64,000 nucleotides of DNA from Bufo bufo (taxonomy: Eukaryota > Chordata > Amphibia > Anura > Bufonidae). A program made the position numbers and the translations under genes. Of this stretch, positions 23,746 to 34,016 are shown in pieces; within the stretch, counting starts at the first letter, position 1, and every line of letters starts with the position of its first letter. The notes under the pieces were generated by a model. That model ran no database searches and was not told where the DNA came from. It worked only from the letters and a program-made list of their open reading frames with translations. The DNA lies in the NCBI RefSeq assembly GCF_905171765.1, contig NC_053397.1:113973295-114037294 (forward strand). The letters run 5' to 3'.

Positions 23746-24244
23746 TGAGTCTGCCCCCGCAACATGCCCTGCAATAAAGAAGCGTGAACACGAATGGTGA
23801 GTGCGGCTTATTTTTGCATCTTGTTCTCCATTTCATTCTGTTCAAGCCCTGCACCCCGATTTCTTGGACGGTCGGATTAGGCCAGGATTGCGTTCCTTCA
23901 ATTCCCAGGTGGGAGGACGGTGCCCTCAGTACCTCTTGTTATGTGCTCCTTTTTTCTATAGTGTGCAAGCATGACCACTACTGATGGATTAGAGAGTGGT
24001 CATAACCATGGAAATGAGTGGTGTATAATGTGATGGAAACGTGAATTCAGTCAGCAAAGGAAGCAATATTAATAATAACAATACATTAGTAAGTGCCTTG
24101 TATTAACCTGCTCTACATAATAAATGGTATTTGCTAAAGGGGTTGTCACTTCAATAAAAAGACAAGTAATGCAAAGACAGTGAGTCGAAGTGTGAGACAC
24201 CTTTATATTAATCTTTGGCACATATTCTTGAACATTTCTCTCAC

Positions 24245-24358
24245 CTCTGGAACCACCTCTGTCAGTTTACAGACCATTTCCATTCCACCCAATTTCCAAT
24301 GTCCATCTTCACTTACAAACACAGAAGACAAGCAAATGTTGTTATGAGAAACCTTTCC
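24245..24358 (-). CDS. SCYL3: SCYL3 coding exon (pseudokinase catalytic-loop region)
   Basis: This 114-bp exon encodes 38 residues in phase 0. It contains [20 protein letters not shown], which closely matches my knowledge of vertebrate SCYL3 (SCY1-like protein 3, PACE-1). SCYL3 is a catalytically dead kinase-fold protein linked to ezrin and to Golgi/lamellipodial sites. HNN stands where active kinases have HRD, the pseudokinase hallmark. The acceptor is tattccatacag before GGAAAG, and the donor is CCAGAG|gtgaga at 24244-24241. The preceding exon at 25434-25616 joins exactly, giving ...LHER-GKVSHNN. No later exon was found towards base 1. SCYL1 and SCYL2 differ more at these residues. Confidence 0.88.
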
Positions 24359-24439
24359 CTGTATGGAATAGAAAATTACTACCATAATAACAATGAACTT
24401 ATTAAAAGGAATAAAAAAAATTAAAAAAAAGGAGGCAAT

Positions 24440-24712
24440 TTACATACAGAGCCAACAGTTATTCATTCCAACAGGACAGGGATAACTAACTTATTTGTGG
24501 TGGTCCTACACTGGGAAAAGCACTGATTCTGAGAACAGGGGTCTCATTCTCTCATTTGATGGAGCAGCAGGCCGCACATGCACCTTGCTGCTCCATGCAT
24601 TCTCTATGGGACTGCCAGAGATAGCCGAGCACAGCTATTGGTTATTTCTGGCAGTCCCATAGAGAATGAATCCTATGAGTAGGGGATAACGTAAAGACTT
24701 AGCACAACCCCT
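24440..24712. mobile_element. MITE remnant in SCYL3 intron
   Basis: A non-coding segment ending ACAACCCC at TTAA (24713-24716). Internal inverted blocks GGGACTGCCAGA / TCTGGCAGTCCC and ATTCTCTATGGGA / TCCCATAGAGAAT pair across about 24596-24670. The left end is eroded in an A-rich tract. Confidence 0.6.
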
Positions 24713-24716
24713 TTAA

Positions 24717-25283
24717 AGGGATTATCCAACTAAAAGTATCCATTACCTATATACAGTGATAAATATCGGATTGCGAGGGTCCAACCACTGGGACCACCCC
24801 ACTGACCCTTAGAAGGAGGTGTCCCCGAGTCCCCTCTCAGCATGGAGAAGTAAGTGCACACATTGAACCGCTGCTTCATTAATTTCTATAGGGCTGACAG
24901 AGACAGCTCTCCGGCATCCCCATAGAAGTGAATGTTGCAGTGGATTGAGATGCATGTTACCACTTCATTCAGAGAGAGGACTTGGGGATTGGGATCGCTG
25001 GGGATGTTTACTTAGGGCCCATGTGCAGGACCGTATGTCCTCTGAGACATACAGCTCGTGAGTGGGCCATATGTCCCAGAGCGGTATTGATCATGTGCAC
25101 GGGAGCGCACAGCATCATAGGTTACTATGACACGGTGCGCGTTGGGCCGTCCATGAGACTACTGTCCCGCACTCATATGCTGCTCCGGGACATAAGGCGC
25201 GCTCGCGGACCGTACGTCTTGGAGGGCATACAGTCGTGTGCATGGGCCCTTATCCTGTGAATACTTTTTGTGGGATAACGCCT
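24717..25283. mobile_element. TTAA MITE in SCYL3 intron
   Basis: Flanked by TTAA at 24713-24716 and 25284-25287. Inverted termini AGGGATTATCCAACTAAAAGTATCC and (from the right, read on minus) AGGCGTTATCCCACAAAAAGTATTC. Non-coding. It contains the nested element 25015-25249. Confidence 0.8.
25015..25249. mobile_element. Small Harbinger-type MITE nested in the TTAA MITE
   Basis: Termini GGGCCCATGTGCA / GTGCATGGGCCC, flanked by TTA at 25012-25014 and 25250-25252. Further inverted blocks around GTATGTCTCAGAGG-like and CGGGACATAAGG sequence. Non-coding. Confidence 0.75.
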
Positions 25284-25433
25284 TTAAGCACTCCCATTCT
25301 GAGCAAGTGTACATCATAAAGTACTACAATATTATTTTGTTTTAACAAGATATTCAGTTTTACATACCATTAAATTCCGCTTCAATTAGGAACATTAATA
25401 TTTTTAAAAAAAAATCTGAAAGTAGGTATTTAC

Positions 25434-25616
25434 CCTTTCATGTAGGAATACTATAGCTTGAAGAATATCATAGATACCAGCACAGATTTCATTAGCTGAA
25501 AGTTTCTGGAGGTGCATTTCCAGAGGCTGCACCCGCTCAGTCACAAGGTAGATACCATCCTCCATAATACATGACAAAAATCGCAGAAGACATGGATGAC
25601 GTAAGGTTTTCAAATG
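25434..25616 (-). CDS. SCYL3: SCYL3 coding exon (kinase-fold hinge region)
   Basis: This 183-bp exon encodes 61 residues in phase 0. It starts [16 protein letters not shown], passes [16 protein letters not shown], the hinge between N- and C-lobes, and ends [18 protein letters not shown]. The text is SCYL3-like throughout. The acceptor is a long pyrimidine tract ending ctttcaaag at 25617-25625, and the donor is GAAAGG|gtaaat. The exon is free of stops and frameshifts although everything around it is TE-derived, which argues for selection. The 5' neighbouring exon (ATP-site region) is not visible up to 64000, so that intron would span at least 38 kb if no small exon was missed. Confidence 0.9.
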
Positions 25617-25639
25617 CTTTGAAAGACAGAATGGACAAA

Positions 25640-25993
25640 AAGGAAAAAAATAAAATATAAAAAAATTATACATTAACCCCTTCTAAGCAATGCAAAAAAT
25701 GCAATGACTTTTATTTGTACATTTTGCACCTTTATGTCATGGCCTTTTAAAGGGAATGTGTCATCAGAAAATGATCTATTGTTTAAACTACATTTGAACA
25801 CATGGTCCATGGACCATAATGCTTCTAAATGCTGTTAAGAACAGCTCAGACAAGATGGCAGCCCCTATAATCATGCTCAGGAAATAGACTAAAAACATCT
25901 ACAATAAGAAAAATAAAAACAGATTATAAAATGGGGATGTGTTGCCATCTGGTTTACACTTGCAGAAAAAAAAGTTTTGGTGACGGACTTCCT
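25640..25993. other. SCYL3 intronic DNA without recognised repeat
   Basis: AT-rich sequence upstream of the splice acceptor of the 25434-25616 exon. The pyrimidine-rich run on the minus strand next to the exon is the probable polypyrimidine tract. The rest shows no gene; GGGAATGTGTCATCAGAAAATG at about 25753 resembles the end of a MITE. Confidence 0.5.
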
Positions 25994-25996
25994 TTA

Positions 25997-26257
25997 GGGT
26001 CCATTCACACGTCCGCAAGTGTTTTGTAGTCCACAAATTGCGGATCTGCATAACATGAACACCAGCCATGTACGTTCCGCATTTTGCGGACCGCACATGG
26101 CCGGCACTTTAATCGAAATGCCTTTTCTTGTCCATGTCTGTGGACAAAAATAGGACACGTTATATTTTTTGCGGAACAGAAGTGTGGATGCATTTTTTAC
26201 GGCCCCATTGAAAATGAATGGGTCCGGATCCGTTCCACGGAAGTGTGAATGGACACC
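25997..26257. mobile_element. Harbinger-like MITE
   Basis: Termini GGGTCCATTCACACGTCCG / GGAAGTGTGAATGGACACC are inverted, with a TTA on the left and TAA on the right. Internal GCGGAxC-rich inverted blocks resemble the other Harbinger-type MITEs here. Non-coding. Confidence 0.75.
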
Positions 26258-26510
26258 TAAAGTTTAGTACCATATTTCATCCTGCTACATCAGGAATGTC
26301 TTTTCAAGAGCACGCTTTGAGAAATATTGGATTACACTTACCGGTAATCGGTTTTCTTTAAACCTATGAGAGCACCCTTGGAGAGACACCATCCACCTCC
26401 TTTAGGACAGGAACCAGAACCGCCTTTTAAAGGAGGGATGATCCCCTCTATCTCCAGTCCTTTTCTCAAGAACTAAGAAATATAACATCTTAACCTAATA
26501 TTTAAAAAAA

Positions 26511-26514
<4 letters not shown>

Positions 26515-26567
<53 letters not shown>

Positions 26568-26610
26568 TACATATACATACACATATATATACATACACAT
26601 ATATATACAC

Positions 26611-26671
<61 letters not shown>

Positions 26672-26693
26672 TACATACATACATACATACATA
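26515..26693. repeat. TA/CA compound microsatellite
   Basis: (TA)n, (ATAC/CA)n and (CATA)n tracts run up to the Tc1 left end. A shorter CA tract continues on the other side at 27887-27908, so the transposon landed inside the microsatellite. Confidence 0.95.
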
Positions 26694-27884
26694 CACTCAC
26701 CTAAAGAATTATTAGGAACACCATACTAATACGGTGTTGGACCCCTTTTGCCTTCAGAACTGCCTTAATTCTACGTGGCATTGATTCAACAAGGTGCTGA
26801 TAGCATTCTTTAGAAATGTTGGCCCATATTGATAGGATAGCATCTTGCAGTTGATGGAGATTTGAGGGATACACATCCAGGGCACGAAGCTCCCATTCCA
26901 CCACATCCCAAAGATGCTCTATTGGGTTGAGATCTGGTGACTGTGGGGGCCATTTTAGTACCGTGAACTCATTGTCATGTTCAAAAAACCAATTTGAAAT
27001 GATTCGAGCTTTGTGACATGGTGCATTATCCTGCTGGAAGTAGCCATCAGAGGATGGGTACGTGGTGGTCATGAAGGGATGGACATGGTCAGAAACAATG
27101 CTCAGGTAGCCCGTGGCATTTAAACGATGCCCAATTGGCACTAAGGGGCCTAAAGTGTGCCCAGAAAACATCCCCCACACCCGCAGTGGTAACAAGGCAT
27201 GATGGATACATGTTCTCATTCTGTTTACGCCAAATTCGGACTCTACCATTTGAATGTCTCAACAGAAATCGAGACTCAGACCAGGCAACATTTTTCCAGT
27301 CTTCAACAGTGCAATTTTGGTGAGCTCGTGCAAATTGTAGCCTCTTTTTCCTATTTGTAGTGGAGATGAGTGGTACCCGGTGGGGTCTTCTGCTGTTGTA
27401 GCCCATCCGCCTCAAGGTTGTGCGTGTTGTGGCTTCACAAATGCTTTGCTGCATACCTAGGTTGTAACAAGTGGTTATTTCAGTCAACGTTGCTCTATCA
27501 GCTTGAATCAGTCAGCCCATTCTCCTCTGACCTCTAGCATCCACAAGGCATTTTTGCCCACAGGACTGCCGCATACTGGATGTTTTTCCCTTTTCACACC
27601 ATTCTTTGTAAACCCTAGAAATGGTTGTGCGTGAAAATCCCAGTAACTGAGCAGATTGTGAAATACTCAGACCGGCCCGTCTGGCACCAACAACCATGCC
27701 ACGCTCAAAATTGCTTAAATCACCTTTCTTTCCCATTCTGACATTCAGTTTGGAGTTCAGGAGATTGTCTTGACCAGGACCACACCCCTAAATGCATTGA
27801 AGCAACTGCCATGTGATTGGTTGACTAGATAATTGCATTAATGAGAAATAGAACAGGTGTTCCTAATAATTCTTTAGGTGAGTG
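26694..27884 (-). mobile_element. Tc1-like transposon, nearly full length
   Basis: Inverted termini CACTCACCTAAAGAATTATT and their complement (27856-27884) are flanked by TA at 26692-26693 and 27885-27886. The whole minus strand is a recognisable Tc1-type transposase gene with indels. Length about 1.2 kb, normal for the group. Confidence 0.95.
26747..27736 (-). pseudogene. Tc1-like transposase, three frame segments
   Basis: From ATG 27736 (MGKKGDLSNFERG) the paired helix-turn-helix region SISQSAQLLGFSRTTISRVY binds the terminal repeats. The frame changes near 27512 and again near 27180. The catalytic part retains QQDNAPCHKA (second Asp) and SPDLNPIEHLWD (third acidic residue), but AWSESRF at about 27280 lacks the Asp of the usual SDESRF, consistent with an in-frame 3-base deletion. 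With a missing catalytic residue and two frameshifts the protein is dead. The C-terminus reads PRRIKAVLKAKG, as in relatives. Confidence 0.9.
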
Positions 27885-28559
27885 TATATACACACACACA
27901 CACACACATCGCTATACAAATTTTATATTAGGGTTGGAAATTAACCGGGTGCTGTCATAGGTTCAAAGAAAACCAGAATAGGCAAGAATTTGTCTAGGGT
28001 GTGACCACAGCCTGAAGTACTTTACGACCAAAGGTAAGACCTTCATTAACCACCTCAGCCCCCAGTGCTTAAACACCCTGAAAGACCAGGCCACTTTTTA
28101 CACTTCTGACCTACACTACTTTCACCATTTATTGCTCGGTCATGCAACTTACCACCCAAATGAATTTTACCTCCTTTTCTTCTCACTAATAGAGCTTTCA
28201 TTTGGTGGTATTTCATTGCTGCTGACATTTTTACTTTTTTTGTTATTAATCGAAATTTAACGATTTTTTTGCAAAAAAATGACATTTTTCACTTTCAGTT
28301 GTAAAATTTTGCAAAAAAAATGACATCCATATATAAATTTTGCTCTAATTTATTGTTCTACATGTCTTTGATAAAAAAAAAATGTTTGGGTAAAAAAAAA
28401 ATGGTTTGGGTAAAAGTTATAGCGTTTACAAACTATGGTACAAAAATGTGAATTTCCGCTTTTTGAAGCAGCTCTGACTTTCTGAGCACCTGTCATGTTT
28501 CCTGAGGTTCTACAATGCCCAGACAGTACAAACACCCCACAAATGACCCCATTTCGGAA

Positions 28560-31250
28560 AGTACACACCCTAAGGTATTCGCTGATGGGCATAGTGAGTT
28601 CATAGAACTTTTTATTTTTTGTCACAAGTTAGCGGAAAATGATGATTTTTTTTTTTTTTTTTTTTTTCTTACAAAGTCTCATATTCCACTAACTTGTGAC
28701 AAAAAATAAAAACTTCCATGAACTCACTATGCCCATCACGAAATACCTTGGGGTCTCTTCTTTCCAAAATGGGGTCACTTGTGGGGTAGTTATACTGCCC
28801 TGGCATTCTAGGGGCCCAAATGTGTGGTAAGGAGTTTGAAATCAAATTCTGTAAAAACTGACCAGTGAAATCCGAAAGGTGCTCTTTGGAATGTGGGCCC
28901 CTTTGCCCACCTAGGCTGCAAAAAAGTGTCACACATCTGGTATCTCCGTATTCAGTAGAAGTTGGGGAATGTGTTTTGGGGTGTCATTTTACATATACCC
29001 ATGCTGGGTGAGATAAATATCTTGGTCAAATGCCAACTTTGTATAAAAAAATGGGAAAAGTTGTCTTTTGCCAAGATATTTCTCTCACCCAGCATGGGTA
29101 TATGTAAAAAGACACCCCAAAACACATTCCCCAACTTCTCCTGAATACGGAGATACCAGATGTGTGACACTTTTTTGCAGCCTAGGTGGGCAAAGGGGCC
29201 CATATTCCAAAGAGCACCTTTCGGATTTCACTCGTCATTTTTTACAGAATTTGATTTCAAACTCCTTACCACACATTTGGGCCCCTAGAATGCCAGGGCA
29301 GTATAACTACCCCACAAGTGACCCCATTTTGGAAAGAAGAGACCCCAAGGTATTCGCTGATGGGCATAGTGAGTTCATGGAAGTTTTTATTTTTTGTCAC
29401 AAGTTAGTGGAATATGAGACTTTGTATAAAAAAAAAAATATAAAAAAAATCATCATTTTCCACTAACTTGTGACAAAAAATAAAAAATTCTAGGAACTCG
29501 CCATGCCCCTCACGGAATACCTTGGGGTGTCTTCTTTCCAAAATGGGGTCACTTGTGGGGTAGTTATACTGCCCTGGCATTTTCCAGGGGCCCTAATGTG
29601 TGGTAAGTAGGTAAATGACCAGTGAAATCCAAAAGGTGCTCTTTGGAATATGGGCCCCTTTGCCCACCTAGGCTGCAAAAAAGTGCCACACATGTGGTAT
29701 CTCCGTACTCAGGAGAAGTTGGGGAATGTGTTTTGGGGTGTCTTTTTACATATACCCATGCTGGGTGAGAGAAATATCTTGGCAAAAGACAACTTTTCCC
29801 ATTTTTTTATACAAAGTTGGCATTTGACCAAGATATTTATCTCACCCAGCATGGGTATATGTAAAATGACACCCCAAAACACATTCCCCACCTTCTCCTG
29901 AGTACGGAGATACCAGATGTGTGACACTTTTTTGCAGCCTAGGAGGGCAAAGGGGCCCATATTCCAAAGAGCACCTTTCGGATTTCACTCGTCATTTTTT
30001 ACAGAATTTGATTTCAAACTCCTTACCACACATTTGGGCCCCTAAAATACCAGGGCATTATACCTACCCCACAAGTGACCCCATTTTGGAAAGAATAGAC
30101 CCCAAGGTATTCGCTGATGGGCATAGTGAGTTCATGGAAGTTTTTATTTTTTGTCACAAGTTAGTGGAATATGAGACTTTGTATGAAAAAAAAAAAAAAA
30201 AAAAAAATCATCATTTTCCACTAACTTGTGACAAAAAATAAAAAATTCTAGGAACTCGCCATGCCCCTCACGGAATACCTTGGGGTGTCTTCTTTCCAAA
30301 ATGGGGTCACTTGTGGGGTAGTTATACTGCCCTGGCATTTTCCAGGGGCCCTAATGTGTGGTAAGTAGGTAAATGACCAGTGAAATCAGAAAGGTGCTCT
30401 TTGGAATATGGGCCCCTTTGCCCACCTAGGCTGCAAAAAAGTGTCACACATCTGGTATCTCCGTACTCGGGAGAAGTTGGGGAATGTGTTTTGGGGTGTC
30501 TTTTTACATATACCCATGCTGGGTGAGAGAAATATCTTGGCAAAAGACAACTTTTCCCATTTTTTTATACAAAGTTGGCATTTGACCAAGATATTTATCT
30601 CACCCAGCATGGGTATATGTAAAATGACACCCCAAAACACATTCCCCAACTTCTCCTGAGTACGGCGATACCAGATGTGTGACACTTTTTTGCAGCCTAG
30701 ATGCGCAAAGGGGCCCAAATTCCTTTTAGGAGGGCATTTTTAGACATTTGGATACCAGACTTCTTCTCACGCTTTGGGGCCCCTAGAATGCCAGGGCAGT
30801 ATAAATACCCCACATGTGACCCCATTTTGGAAAGAAGACACCCCAAGGTATTCAATGAGGGGCATGGCGAGTTCATAGAAATTTTTTTTTTTTGGCACAA
30901 GTTAGCGGAAATTGATATTTTTTATTTTTTTCTCACAAAGTCTCCCGTTCCGCTAACTTGGGACAAAAATTTCAATCTTTCATGGACTCAATATGCCCCT
31001 CACTGAATACCTGGGGGTGTCTTCTTTCCGAAATGGGGTCACATGTGGGGTATTTATACTGCCCTGGCATTCTAGGGGCCCTAAAGCGTGAGAAGAAGTC
31101 TGGAATATAAATGTCTAAAAAATTTTACGCATTTGGATTCCGTGAGGGGTATGGTGAGTTCATGTGAGATTTTATTTTTTGTCACAAGTTAGTGGAATAT
31201 GAGACTTTGTAAGAAAAAAAAATAATAATTCCGCTAACTTGGGCCAAAAA
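28560..31250. repeat. Alternating inverted (palindrome) array
   Basis: Blocks such as TTGTCACAAGTTAGTGGAAT, CCCCATTTTGGAAAGAAGA, GGGCCCATATTCCAAAGAGC, CACCCCAAAACACATTCCCC and CTCACCCAGCATGGGTATAT alternate in orientation. Mirror centres lie near 28655, 29050, 29435, 29803, 30200, 30560 and 30910, about 380 bp apart. Neighbouring units form near-perfect hairpins. The same array design recurs at 35800-37500. Confidence 0.9.
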
Positions 31251-31267
31251 AATGTCTGAATGGAGCC

Positions 31268-31470
31268 TTACAGGGGGTGATCAATGACAGGGGGGTTGAT
31301 CAATGACAGGGGGGTTGATCAATGACAGGGGGGTTGATCAATGACAGGGGGGGTGATCAATGACAGGGGGGGTGATCAATGACAGGGGGGGTGATCAATG
31401 ACAGGGGGGGTGATCAATGACAGGGGGGGTGATCAATGACAGGGGGGGTGATCAATGACAGGGGGGTGAT
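31268..31470. repeat. 19-bp G-rich minisatellite, 10 copies
   Basis: Unit TGATCAATGACAGGGGGG(G), with ten CAATGACAG starts at 19-20-base spacing from about 31281. Runs of six or seven G recur in each unit. Confidence 0.95.
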
Positions 31471-31489
31471 CAGGGAGTCTATATGGGGT

Positions 31490-32440
31490 GATCACCACAG
31501 TCATTGATCACGCCCGTGTAAGGCTTCATTCAGACGTCCGGATGCGTTTTGCGGATCCGATCCATCTATGAGTGGATCCGTAAAAATCATGCGGACGTCT
31601 GAATGGAGCTTTACAGGGGGGTGATCAATGACAGGGGGGTAATCAATGACAGGGGGGTGATCAGGGAGTCTATATGGGGTGATCACCACAGTCATTGATC
31701 ATGCCCCTGTAAGGCTTCATTCAGACGTCCGGATGCGTTTTGCGGATCCGATCCATCTATCAGTGGATCCGTAAAAATCATGCGGACGTCTGAATGGAGC
31801 TTTACAGGGGGGTGATCAATGACAGGGGGGTAATCAATGACAGGGGGGTGATCAGGGAGTCTATATGGGGTGATCACCACAGTCATTGATCATGCCCCTG
31901 TAAGGCTTCATTCAGACGTCCGGATGCGTTTTGCGGATCCGATCCATCTATCAGTGGATCCGTAAAAATCATGCGGACGTCTGAATGGAGCTTTACAGGG
32001 GGGTAATCAATGACAGGGGGGTGATCAATGACAGGGGGGTGATCAGGGAGTCTATATGGGGTGATAACCACAGTCATTGATCATGCCCCTGTAAGGCTTC
32101 ATTCAGACGTCCGGATGCGTTTTGCGGATCCGATCCATCTATCAGTGGATCCGTAAAAATCATGCGGACGTCTGAATGGAGCTTTACAGGGGGGTAATCA
32201 ATGACAGGGGGGTGATCAATGACAGGGGGGTGATCAGGGAGTCTATATGGGGTGATAACCACAGTCATTGATCATGCCCCTGTAAGGCTTCATTCAGACG
32301 TCCGGATGCGTTTTGCGGATCCGATCCATCTATCAGTGGATCCGTAAAAATCATGCGGACATCTGAATGGAGCTTTACAGGGGGTTGATCAATGACAGGG
32401 GGGTAATCAATGACAGGGGGGTGATCAGGGAGTCTATATG
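31490..32440. repeat. 191-bp satellite, about 5 copies, each with a fold-back
   Basis: Copies start near 31490, 31681, 31872, 32063 and 32254. Each holds GGCTTCATTCAGACGTCCG ... CGGACGTCTGAATGGAGC, inverted ends around a GGATCC-rich core resembling a roughly 100-bp Harbinger MITE, then two or three 19-bp units from the neighbouring array. Copies are almost identical. Confidence 0.92.
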
Positions 32441-32925
32441 GGGTGATCAGGGGTGATCAGGGGCTAATAAGGGGTTAATAAGTGACGGGGGGGGGGGTGT
32501 AGTGTAGTGTAGTGGTGCTTGGTGGGACTTTACTGAGCTACCTGTGTCCTCTGGTGGTCGATCCAAACAAATGGGACCACCAGAGGACCAGGTAGCAGGT
32601 ATATTAGACGCTGTTATCAAAACAGCGTCTAATATACCTGTTAGGGGTTAAAAAAAACACATCTCCAGCCTGCCAGCGAACGATCGCCGCTGGCAGGCTG
32701 GAGATCAACTCTCTTACCTTCCGTTCCTGTGAGCGCGCGCGCCTGTGTGCGCGCGTTCACAGGAAATCTCGCGTCTCGCGAGAGGACGCGTATATGCGTC
32801 CAGGAGGAATGAATCAACCACCTCCAGGACGCGTCTGTGCGTACAGCGGTCCGGAGGTGGTTAAAAAGGTAGCTGTAATTTATAATGCCTAAAAAAACTT
32901 ATGTGGAGAACTCCAGGTAGCTGCC

Positions 32926-33336
32926 TTAAAAATCTGCTCTATAGAGGTAGAAGCTCTCTGCCCAAGACGTGGAGACTGATCTCGTAGAGTGAGCCCCAAA
33001 CCCCAAGGGTGGATCAATCCCCTTAGAAAAGTAGGCTAAGAAAATGGCCTGTCTAATCCACCTAGCAATAGTGTGAGAACAGGCTGCAGATCCCTTCTTT
33101 GCTCCCTGGAACAAAATCAGCAGACGTGAAGAGGATCTCCAAGGCTGAGTGACCTGCAGATATTGCAAAATACATCTCCTAACGTCTAGACAGTGGTACT
33201 CGGATTCCTTTTTATTTTTAGGGGAAGTACAGAAGAAAGGCAACACTATCTCCTTAGAACGGTGAAACCGTGAAGAGACTTTTGGTAAAAAAGAAGGATC
33301 AGGAGAAATCACTACCTGATCTTCCAGGATCACCAA
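32926..33336 (-). pseudogene. Tyrosine recombinase C-terminal part of DIRS-B
   Basis: The minus-strand frame includes TIARWIRQAIFLAYFSKG and FGAHSTRSVSTSWAE. The latter is the HxxR motif in the form typical of DIRS recombinases (AHSTR), unlike the GHSFR form of the element at 5.6-11 kb. The enzyme joins circular cDNA into the genome without target duplication. The frame ends at 32926 with the distal tyrosine region mostly missing or shifted. Its N-terminal part beyond 33336 is in other frames. It lies downstream of RT-RNase H on the same strand, as expected. Confidence 0.82.
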
Positions 33337-34016
33337 ATAGGGAGGGTCAATTTAAAGAGCAGAAATCTAACTAACTCTTCTAGCCGAAGTAATGGCCAGA
33401 AGGAAAGCAAGTTTTAGGGAGATTTCATCAATAGGCTCGAAAGGGTCTGAAGTGAGAGAGGAGAGGACCAAATTTAGGCCGGGAACAATTTAAACACTGT
33501 TGTTATAAACCTTCTAATCCAAGGATGAAACCTCTTTTCTTTCAAATCTCCCTCTCAATAACCAGGCAGTCAGGTGCAGATTCTTCACCACTGGGTAAAA
33601 AAAAATGGGACCCTGCGACAGAAGCTTCTGAGATTCTGGAAGCACCCATGGTGTTGCTATCTACATCTTGTGGAGCCAGGAAAACCACACCCTTCTAGGC
33701 CAAAAAGGAGCTATAACTATTACCGTGGCCTCCTCCTCTCTGATTTTCTTGAGGACTCTTGGTAGCATTTTTAGTTGGGAAAAGGCATACAGAAGGCCCT
33801 GCCTTCAAGATTAAGCCAGCACATCCACAGCTGTCGGATGCTCCACCGAAGAAAGGGAAAAGACTACTTCTACCTTACTCCAGAACGATCTCTGGAGTAC
33901 CCCATAATGCTGCCACATGATTGGTCCTTAGATCAGGGGGTTTTCACTCTCCCTGGAATAGTTGATGATGACTGAGGAAGTCCGCTTTCACATTTTCCGA
34001 ACCCCTTAGATGTACT

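Larger units (their letters stand above)
18968..23943 (+). mobile_element. Penelope-like element PLE-B, nearly full length
   Basis: Flanked by direct repeats 18948-18967 and 23944-23963 (TGCTCCTTTTTTCTATAGTG; the first four bases may belong to the element). Structure: an inverted copy of its own last kilobase (18968-19968), a direct pseudo-LTR (19969-about 20290), coding region 20359-23339 with RT and GIY-YIG domains, and a 3' pseudo-LTR (about 23626-23943). Partial inverted or tandem copies at the 5' end are a known habit of PLEs. Sequence identity between the copies is very high, suggesting a comparatively young insertion. Confidence 0.9.
18739..24136. mobile_element. Fold-back MITE split by PLE-B
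   Basis: The left half (18739-18967, preceded by TTAA at 18735-18738) and right half (23964-24136) are inverted relatives: GGCATTTATCATGTAG... against ...TACATAATAAATGGTATTTG, and both have CATTAxTAAGTG and CCATGGTTATGAC/TCATAACCATGG blocks. Together they form one MITE of about 400 bp. The insertion of 18968-23943 duplicated about 20 bp of it. The far right terminus runs straight into another repeat. Confidence 0.8.
28050..32860. mobile_element. Non-autonomous piggyBac relative with captured satellites
   Basis: TTAA flanks at 28046-28049 and 32861-32864, with termini CCACCTCAG / CGGAGGTGG. The first 650 bases closely follow the start of the transposase-bearing element at 35273 (AGCTTTCATTTGGTGG, GACATTTTTCACTTTCAGT, ATGTCTTTGATAAAAAAA). 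The last 200 share AATCTCGCGTCTCGCGAGAG with its right end. The middle has alternating palindromes (28560-31250), a 19-bp array (31268-31470), a 191-bp array (31490-32440) and no transposase. Confidence 0.85.

Noticed and set aside
18737..24153. AAGGGGTTGTxxCACTTCA direct repeats as a 17-bp target duplication of the split MITE
   Set aside because: The right copy looks like the start of a neighbouring repeat and the true right terminus is missing, so the match is family resemblance rather than a duplication.
26495..26700. Tyr/Ile/Val/Cys-rich frames
   Set aside because: Translation of the TA/CA microsatellite.
31501..32268. Four identical 64-residue minus-strand frames
   Set aside because: They are phase-locked with the 191-bp satellite and encode nothing recognisable.
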